From the NCBI GenBank assembly GCA_025201765.1, contig MU623431.1:1-64000 (forward strand): DNA of 64,000 bases, read 5' to 3'. This DNA is from Daldinia sp. FL1419. Lineage: Eukaryota; Ascomycota; Sordariomycetes; Xylariales; Hypoxylaceae. Each line of letters opens with the position of its first letter. The stretch's first letter is position 1. The notes under the pieces are model-generated. The model was not told where the DNA came from, ran no database searches, and worked only from the letters and a program-made list of their open reading frames with translations. Below, piece after piece: positions 57,900-64,000 of this stretch. Both the position numbers and the translations under genes were made by a program.

Positions 57900-58426
57900 A
57901 TGGCTGGCAACCACGGATCCTCCGGGGTCTATGAGCAGGGAGACCAGATCAACTATGGGAAGGCCGACATAGCAAGAGAAGATAAACATCATACGATGAA
58001 TGCACAAGGATATAGACCTAGTACGTTAAGACTCATACCAGATTTCTTGTTGCGTTATTAATATATGATTCACAGAGGATCAAAACAAGGCCATGAATCA
58101 GATGCTCGACGAGCACGTACGTCTAAAAACAAGCCCGTCAAGCCCCGCACTTAGATATTAGCTCTGACCTCTTGTCGAGTATAGATCCAGGACGATGTGG
58201 CCGACCGATACAAGCATGATCCTACCCACCGCGTACGTTGGCCACTAAGAGACCGGGTGAACTTAATAAACAATAGCTAACCTAATACTCGTAATCATAG
58301 GCGACGATGCACGGGAACGAACCTTCCAAGGGTGCAAAGGCCGATGCTGACATCCAACAGGAGGAAGAAGAATTACTGGTCAGGAAAAGGGGGAAGATTG
58401 ATAGTATGTCAGGGAAAAAGTTTTAG
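57900..58426 (+). CDS. Small hydrophilic four-exon protein, unknown function
   Basis: Four short exons (57900..58020, 58076..58116, 58185..58232, 58301..58426) encode 111 residues, too fragmented to appear as a single long frame. Introns are 55, 68 and 68 nt, with GTACGT donors in all three cases and a GCTAAC branch in the last. Every junction keeps the frame, which is strong support for a real gene. The protein is hydrophilic and probably disordered: MAGNHGSSGVYEQGDQINYG at the start, KDQNKAMNQMLDEH in the middle, then IQDDVADRYKHDPTHRA, and HGNEPSKGAKADADIQQEEEE near the end. No signal peptide or membrane helix. Similar short, polar, stress- or conidiation-associated proteins occur widely in filamentous ascomycetes, but I cannot name the family. 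Confidence 0.78.
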
Positions 58427-60817
58427 TGAAGGATATGCAACATAGTTAGGGTGTGTAATTAGACCGCTTGGTGAATTCTATACACCTAGCGCTATGTGTT
58501 TGTCGCTTTTGAGGAATATATCGGTTCTATCAAATCGAACTCGATGAACTGTTGGCGGCCATCCCTATCTAGCTGACATATATAACCAACTTCTACTTGT
58601 CGCATTCTGCGCTGGATCCGGCTGCTAGCCTTAGAAATGACTAAAATCAAGTTTGAAAATTTACAGCTTCAATTTTAGAATGTCATAAGCTAGGTACCCA
58701 TCCTTTTACTTTATCCTTTACTTGTTAGGGATAAGCCGGGAATAAGAGAAGATCTATATTACTATATGCCTAACCTACGTATATAAATGGTGCGTAGCGC
58801 CTTGGTTAATAATTAAAAAGTTAAGTATTATTATTAGTTTAATATTAATACGTTATATAACTATTTTATAATAAAGAAGTTATTGCTTTTTAATATTCGC
58901 TCTATGATTGTTCTCTATTATAGGTTATCCCTAGGTAATACTAATGAACAGGAACTCTCTAACTCTTGCAGGATATGCTTTAGGTACATTTTAACTACTT
59001 CATAACAATCTTAATACAGGTGCCGTAAGTACCCGTTACGTAAGCTAATTAAGTGGGGTTAATGTAGCTTAAAGGCTACATTCTTTTCGAGCTTTGTTCG
59101 TGAGAACTTGTAGAATGAATATATATTTGTTTTCAAGACTTCTACAAGTTCTATCAACAGGGTAGTTTCGTATATTATAGGTACATTACACCAATTCATT
59201 ACCTACCTATCTCCAAATTTTTAAATTTTTACCCATTACAATTTTGTTACCATGTCTCGATCCATACATGAACCAACTCTTACTCTTAGGCATATTGGCC
59301 CCCGAACATAGAACCTGATTTTTAATCCACTACTTCGCATATTGCCTGACTTTTAAGTCCAATCATTTTAAAGAATCGAGTTCGCTACCAGAGAAATATC
59401 AATCTTTTTTCTACGATTCAACTCCACAACAACCGAGATAAGACTTTCAGATAGATGCAATTTGCATAAAATATTTTATTTTTGATACCTTCAAGAGGTA
59501 GGTAAAAATCAATATCTACCTGCTCATGCTCGGCGGTCAACGGGCTGCAGACTTCTCAAACTTAGGTGACTACCTACCTACATCTGTGCCTCTACTGGTA
59601 TGCGGGTGGTTATGATGGGTATATGGGTGCTCAAATCGAGAAGAATAGGCTACCAAGGGCTTTACGGCTCCTATGTCTGCACACATGGGGGATGTGACCA
59701 ACAGCACCGGGTTCGGATTTCTGAAAGCTGATTAGGTACTGATCACACTAGGGGGTATGCAGAGTTGGCAGGTTTTTCAGGGCCTTCGGGTAACCTCCCG
59801 GACCGAGGATACATACGGCTAGCTAGAAACGGGGTCCTAGAAGTCATCACTGTTTAAGGGGTTGTCGCTTACCAAACATATGCCTTAATTATTGCCGCGG
59901 ATATGTATCTTAAGTGATAGCAATAGCATGAGGATGGTAGGAGACGAAATTTATGATAGAATTTGAAGATTTTCAAAAGTCATTTTAACGGGACTAAGTC
60001 TAGACTGCTATGCGGAATTCTATAGACTAAATTCCGAATTTCCTACAGAACACTACGTACCTCGAATAGTCCCTTGATCTCGAAGCCCCTCTAACGTACG
60101 GTTGCAATGCATAATCCTCGTGCCAAGAAAGAACCATAAATTCGTATAAAATGGTACTGCAAGCTCGACCTTCATTCGGCTAGGATTTGGTGGGGATCTG
60201 GTCAGAAGAACTACGTAACGAAGCTATCAGCTGAATTTTTGGGCACATTGATAGGTCTTATTTACACCGCAAGCCACATTTGGTAAGGCAGTAAGTATGT
60301 GTAGCTACCCAAGGCATATTTACAAGTAACCTAGGTAGGTACCTATATAAGCACCACTTAAGCTGAGAGCCTACATTAATTGTGATGGTTAATTTACTTA
60401 TCCAGGTATATGAAGAGACTATGTCCCCCCCATCATTAAGAAGTGTATAGAATACTATAAGTCAAATCCGCCTCTATACTCTATTTAATATAGGTAAATG
60501 CTATGTCGTTAGTCTCCCGCTCTACGCTACTATAATTATCCAACAGCCATATTCCACATACTCCGGCCGCATTATTAACATTAGTTACCAGGCCGACCAT
60601 TTTTTTACTCTTTATTCTCTTCTGCATACTTTAGATAATACCACAACAAGTTAACAATCCGTTCGGTATCGATATAATTGTATTTACTTAGCCAAACCTC
60701 TTAAGTGGTCCTGGTAAGTATAAGCCTAATCCTAAGATATTATGCAGTCTATACCATATAGTGACACGTGTTTTACCTACTAACTCTATGGCATGTAGGC
60801 GATCCTCTGCATTAAAA
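58427..60817. other. 2.4-kb stretch without a supported gene
   Basis: No long frames on either strand. The segment 58780-58900 is moderately AT-rich. An AACCTAGGTA motif lies at 60328. Possibly decayed accessory DNA plus the promoter of the nucleoside-phosphorylase-domain gene. Confidence 0.55.
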
Positions 60818-61813
60818 ATGTCTGACTGCAGCGTATATACTATAGGCTGGATCTGTGCAATTGAGCCAGAGCTCATTGCGGCACTAGAGCTACTCGATAA
60901 AAGGCACGACCAACCGGAAGGACTTCCGCCCAATGATACCAACGCTTATGTTTTGGGTGAAATGGGGGGTCATAAAATTGTCATTGCCTCGTTACCTGAT
61001 GGGGAATACGGAATTTCGAAGGCTACAGATGTCGCCGTAAATCTGGCGCGAACCTTCCCTAACGTCAGGCTGGGCTTGATGGTTGGCATCGGTGGAGGTG
61101 CACCAAGGCTACCCACCAACGATATTCGCCTCGGTGACGTTGTCGTGAGTTCCGCCAAGGACGGCGGTAGTGGTGTCTACCAATACGACTTTGGAAAAAC
61201 CATCCAGGACAAAGAGTTCATATCTACAGGACAACTAGATAAGCCTCCGAAGACCTTTAGAACGGCAATCAGCGTATTAAAAGCCGATCATCGACGGGAG
61301 GGCAATTCAATCCACAAGCAAATTGAGTTGATTCTCGAGAAAAACAGTCGCCTGAAGGATGAATATCAGCGGCCGGAAGAAACATCTGACAGGTTATACA
61401 GATCAGAATATACACACTGCGAGGGCAAAGCAACATGTGACGACTGTGGCGATAAGGAGTCAACGATAGTGACTAGAACCTCGCGGTCCCAACGGCGAGA
61501 TAATCCTGCAATTCACTACGGTCTGATTGCTTCAGCAAATCAACTGATGAAAAACGCGCTGATACGGGACAAACTTGCGAAGGAGAATAATGTTTTGTGC
61601 TTTGAAACGGAGGCTGCAGGACTTATGGATCACTTCCCTTGCTTGGTAATTCGTGGCATATGTTCTTATGCGGACACGCATAAGAACAAGGAATGGCAAG
61701 GATACGCAGCGATGGCAGCCGCCGTATATGCAAAAGAACTTTTGGGCAGGATTCCGCCGAGGAGTGAATCGTCCGAGGAAAGGCCAAGAAATATGAAGTT
61801 GTTAGGTTTGTGA
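60818..61813 (+). CDS. Nucleoside-phosphorylase-domain protein, N-terminal part of a former NLR-like protein
   Basis: A single exon of 331 residues from the ATG at 60818 (MSDCSVYTIGWICAIEPELIAAL); the ATG at 60788 is an alternative start. The whole product is a PNP_UDP_1-type domain as found at the N-terminus of fungal STAND/NLR proteins. Landmarks are VGIGGGAPRLPTNDIRLGDVVVS, GVYQYDFGK, the family segment LKDEYQRPEETSDRLY, HYGLIASANQLMKNA, CFETEAAGLMDHFPCLVIRGICSYADTHKNKEWQGYAA and AAVYAKELL. In intact homologues this domain is followed by NACHT and ankyrin or WD repeats, and the protein is thought to act in fungal non-self recognition. Here the frame stops just after the domain, and decayed NACHT and ankyrin sequence follows. 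It may survive as a stand-alone domain or be part of the same pseudogene. Confidence 0.8.
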   Translation: MSDCSVYTIGWICAIEPELIAALELLDKRHDQPEGLPPNDTNAYVLGEMGGHKIVIASLPDGEYGISKATDVAVNLARTFPNVRLGLMVGIGGGAPRLPTNDIRLGDVVVSSAKDGGSGVYQYDFGKTIQDKEFISTGQLDKPPKTFRTAISVLKADHRREGNSIHKQIELILEKNSRLKDEYQRPEETSDRLYRSEYTHCEGKATCDDCGDKESTIVTRTSRSQRRDNPAIHYGLIASANQLMKNALIRDKLAKENNVLCFETEAAGLMDHFPCLVIRGICSYADTHKNKEWQGYAAMAAAVYAKELLGRIPPRSESSEERPRNMKLLGL

Positions 61814-61887
61814 ATAAAACATGGTTGCTTCACTCGCTAGATATAATTAGTAACGATTTATAGTTGACGAAGTTCGCAAGGATAGGC

Positions 61888-62684
61888 TCAGCATTCGGCT
61901 CTCACCCGACTTTTCGACTGATTTCTACCATCTGAAAAGATCATGTTGTCAAGGTACTGGACAATGGTTCCTCTAAAGCCCAACGTACTTAAAATGGAAA
62001 ACTGGGAATCAACCTCTCCTCTGGCTTTATGGTATCATGGGGTGCGGTAAAACGGTTCTTAGTACTACCATTATCGAGGACCTCATGGTGGACGAGGCCT
62101 CGAAAAGATGCCTCTTATTTTGCTATTTTGATTTTCAGGACACTGACAAAAGCAATTTTGAGGGTGTGCTGAAATCATTAATCCATCAGTTGTATAATGA
62201 GGGCGAAGTAAGTAAGGTTAGCCTAAGGGATGTGAAAGGTCGGACTCTGTTTTATACCATCACAAACAGCTACCTACCTTTTTGGCGGGCCGAATGACTG
62301 GATATAGTCAAAGTCTTATTCGATAAAGTCATTGATCTTGAGGATGATGATTATAGAGCGCTTTATAAGGAGACTGGCGTGTTTCTGTGCCGCGGGTGTT
62401 GTTGGGGTACTATTAGATAAAGACGTCTAAGTTAACACAAGAGACAACGAAAGTGAAACTCTTCTTTCGATTGCTGTAGGCTTAAGGATACCCGGAGATG
62501 TCGAAAAAGCGAGCCTAGTTCAACTTCTCGTGGACAAGGGCGCTGATGTCAACGCAAGGTATGGCAAGGGCCAAACTTTTCTCCAAATTACCTCAAGAGA
62601 ATACTTCAGACGGAGAAACAAGAGCGTGGCCCGAATACTACGAGATAACGGGGCCAAGGAAGAAGAATTTCATCTCTTTCTTTA
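61888..62684 (+). pseudogene. Broken NACHT-ankyrin remnant of an NLR-like gene
   Basis: Directly downstream of the nucleoside-phosphorylase domain, the linker (STDFYHLKRSCCQGTGQWF) leads to a readable NACHT start: LLWLYGIMGCGKTVLSTTII, with the P-loop kept but Met where these proteins have Pro. FDFQDTDKSNFEGVLKSLIHQLY follows. Then, with the rest of the NACHT and winged-helix region missing, ankyrin-like sequence begins at once (VKGRTLFYTITNSYLPFW; LDIVKVLFDK; later LVQLLVDKGADVNARYGKGQT). There are in-frame stops and at least one frame change (after 62297, near 62420). So the locus has suffered an internal deletion and point decay. It is described as broken; no restored protein is proposed. 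Confidence 0.8.
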
Positions 62685-63085
62685 AAAAAGGAAGGAATCC
62701 GACCAGCAAGGTAGTGAGATATATGGACCCTCGGGATTTATTACGGAAAATAACGAAGGACTGCCGTCAAGTCCAGGTCCCCATATTGAGTCTGGATTGA
62801 ACGACAATCCTGCTAACATACAGTCTTCTACACCAAGTCGTGAAATGCGCTTGATGCCTAGAAAAAAGCGTGCTTAGGCGGATTTTAGGGGGTTTAGGGA
62901 GACACTCCACGGAGGGGCAGTCGTCGATGGTATTGCGGATTGTACATATAAAACAATAAAACGGGTCTTGGCAATCCTTTCGCAAGATAGAATACTAGGT
63001 AACTATGTGCAGCGTCATCGAGTATACAGCTTTAACTGTGTTAATACTCTGCTGTGCCTTAAATATTCCTTTCCACTCAAGCCCC
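62685..63085. other. Spacer between the NLR remnant and the GH3 gene
   Basis: About 400 bases with the end of the decayed locus and the 3' flank of the minus-strand glycosidase gene. No independent feature is seen. Confidence 0.5.
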
Positions 63086-64000
63086 TTATTTCCCCGTATC
63101 CACAGGCCACTCATCAAGCACAACCTCCTCGCCCTTAATCGTGAAATTCCAAACCGCTTGCGTCGGCACATCCACCAGGAAACTATACTCTCCAGGATAC
63201 AACACCAGGTTCCCATCCTCATCCCGTCGCGCCAAGCTCCCCAGCGTCAGCGTCAAGTTCGCCGTCTGCTGTTCCCCGGCCGCGATATCGTGTAACCGCT
63301 TGTATGCAACGAGGCGCTTGATGGGATACGGTTCCGGCCCGTGGGCACCGGAGAGAAACCCTAGGACCACGAAGTCGGAGGTCGTGGTGCCTGTGTTGGA
63401 GACCGTGATGGGGATGGTTTGGAAGGAGGTTTGGTCTTTGTGTGCTGCGGTGTTGAAGGTGGATGTGCTGGTTAGATCCGCGGTGTCCCAGCATGCACAA
63501 TCCTTTTCGTCTTCGGGTTCGGTTATGCTGGCGCTGAAGTTGGTGTAGTGGAGACCGAAGCCGAATGGGACGGTGGCCCCGTCGTACCACATGTATGTCC
63601 GACCGGGATTACCAGTTTCCGGGTTGGGGCGAAGACTCATATCGGTCATGGGCACGTCAACATAATCAGCTGGATACTGTGTCACGGGTAATCGGCCAGC
63701 AGGGGCGACTTTGCCCGTCAAGACGTTCAAGATAGCGTCGCCGCCCGATTGGCCCGGGTAGCCGCCCCAGAGGATGGCAGAGATATTGGGATGGTTAATG
63801 AAAGGTGCGTCATCACGCTGACCACCTAACTGTACGAGAACAAACGGTTTTCCCAGACTAGCTATTTGAGTCATGATATCGATCTTCTCACCAGACCAGC
63901 GGATCAACGTGCGATCCTTGCTCTCAGCCTCGCTAGCCGTTGTGGGACCATCGGCGTAGATGATGACGTCTGCGTCTGCTGCGGCCTCTAAAGCGCGAGG
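63086..64000 (-). CDS. GH3 family beta-xylosidase/beta-glucosidase, C-terminal part (truncated by window edge)
   Basis: The frame is open from the right edge to the stop at 63086, giving 304 visible residues. They include the C-terminal alpha/beta domain of a glycoside hydrolase family 3 enzyme: DVIIYADGPTTASEAESKDR, LGKPFVLVQLGG, ILWGGYPGQSGGDAILNVLTGK, APAGRLPVTQYPADYVD, MTDMSLRPNPETGNPGRTYMWY and FGFGLHYTNF. The fibronectin III-like domain follows (ITVSNTGTTTSDFVVLGFLSG, LYPGEYSFLVDV). The GYPGQSGG and DMSLRP words resemble fungal beta-xylosidases more than beta-glucosidases. Such enzymes are secreted and release xylose from xylo-oligosaccharides. The N-terminal barrel with the catalytic nucleophile Asp and the signal peptide lie outside the window, so activity and start cannot be judged. 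Confidence 0.88.
   Translation of the reverse strand, partial: PRALEAAADADVIIYADGPTTASEAESKDRTLIRWSGEKIDIMTQIASLGKPFVLVQLGGQRDDAPFINHPNISAILWGGYPGQSGGDAILNVLTGKVAPAGRLPVTQYPADYVDVPMTDMSLRPNPETGNPGRTYMWYDGATVPFGFGLHYTNFSASITEPEDEKDCACWDTADLTSTSTFNTAAHKDQTSFQTIPITVSNTGTTTSDFVVLGFLSGAHGPEPYPIKRLVAYKRLHDIAAGEQQTANLTLTLGSLARRDEDGNLVLYPGEYSFLVDVPTQAVWNFTIKGEEVVLDEWPVDTGK

Overview
This window comes from the nuclear genome of a filamentous ascomycete (Pezizomycotina, probably Sordariomycetes). The evidence is the many short introns of about 50-110 nt with GTANGT donors and CTAAC/CTGAC branch sites; a fungal Ras-type adenylate cyclase; a Pth11-like rhodopsin-fold membrane protein; a DUF7025-AAA protein; a nucleoside-phosphorylase/NACHT/ankyrin remnant; and AT-rich blocks of the kind left by repeat-induced point mutation. 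Genus cannot be read from the sequence. Exon boundaries were placed by hand from splice motifs, reading phase and family conservation.

Layout. 1-480 is an AT-rich block. 2-14 kb holds housekeeping genes: LEO1 (Paf1 complex, minus) divergent from a MOB2-type kinase activator (plus, with a 23-nt first exon and a 1.2-kb first intron); a small PSI-domain membrane protein; the molybdopterin synthase small subunit; ribosomal protein S28; dynamitin; and an RTC4-domain protein. A 3.8-kb gene-free stretch precedes the adenylate cyclase (17.9-24.6 kb). Then come an intron-containing tRNA-Gly(CCC) and a 2340-residue low-complexity protein of unknown function (27.4-34.4 kb, minus). 36.0-39.25 kb is a second AT-rich block, followed by about 3 kb with no credible gene. 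42.4-48.5 kb carries a small membrane protein, a membrane-anchored RBR ubiquitin ligase and a small basic protein.

The right third is more accessory: an AAA protein with damaged Walker motifs, a Pth11-like membrane protein, a 3-ketodihydrosphingosine-reductase-like enzyme, an aldo-keto reductase with a signal peptide, a four-exon 111-residue protein, a nucleoside-phosphorylase-domain gene followed by a broken NACHT-ankyrin remnant, and the C-terminal part of a GH3 beta-xylosidase running off the window edge.

The genes do not form one pathway. The regulatory proteins (adenylate cyclase, MOB2/NDR-kinase module, Paf1 complex, dynactin) sit in ordinary core-genome order. The most notable non-genic pattern is the exact 10-bp palindrome TACCTAGGTA, found at least ten times and always outside exons. 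The most notable genic ones are the repeat architecture of the giant protein, the apparently inactive AAA protein and the internally deleted NLR-like locus.
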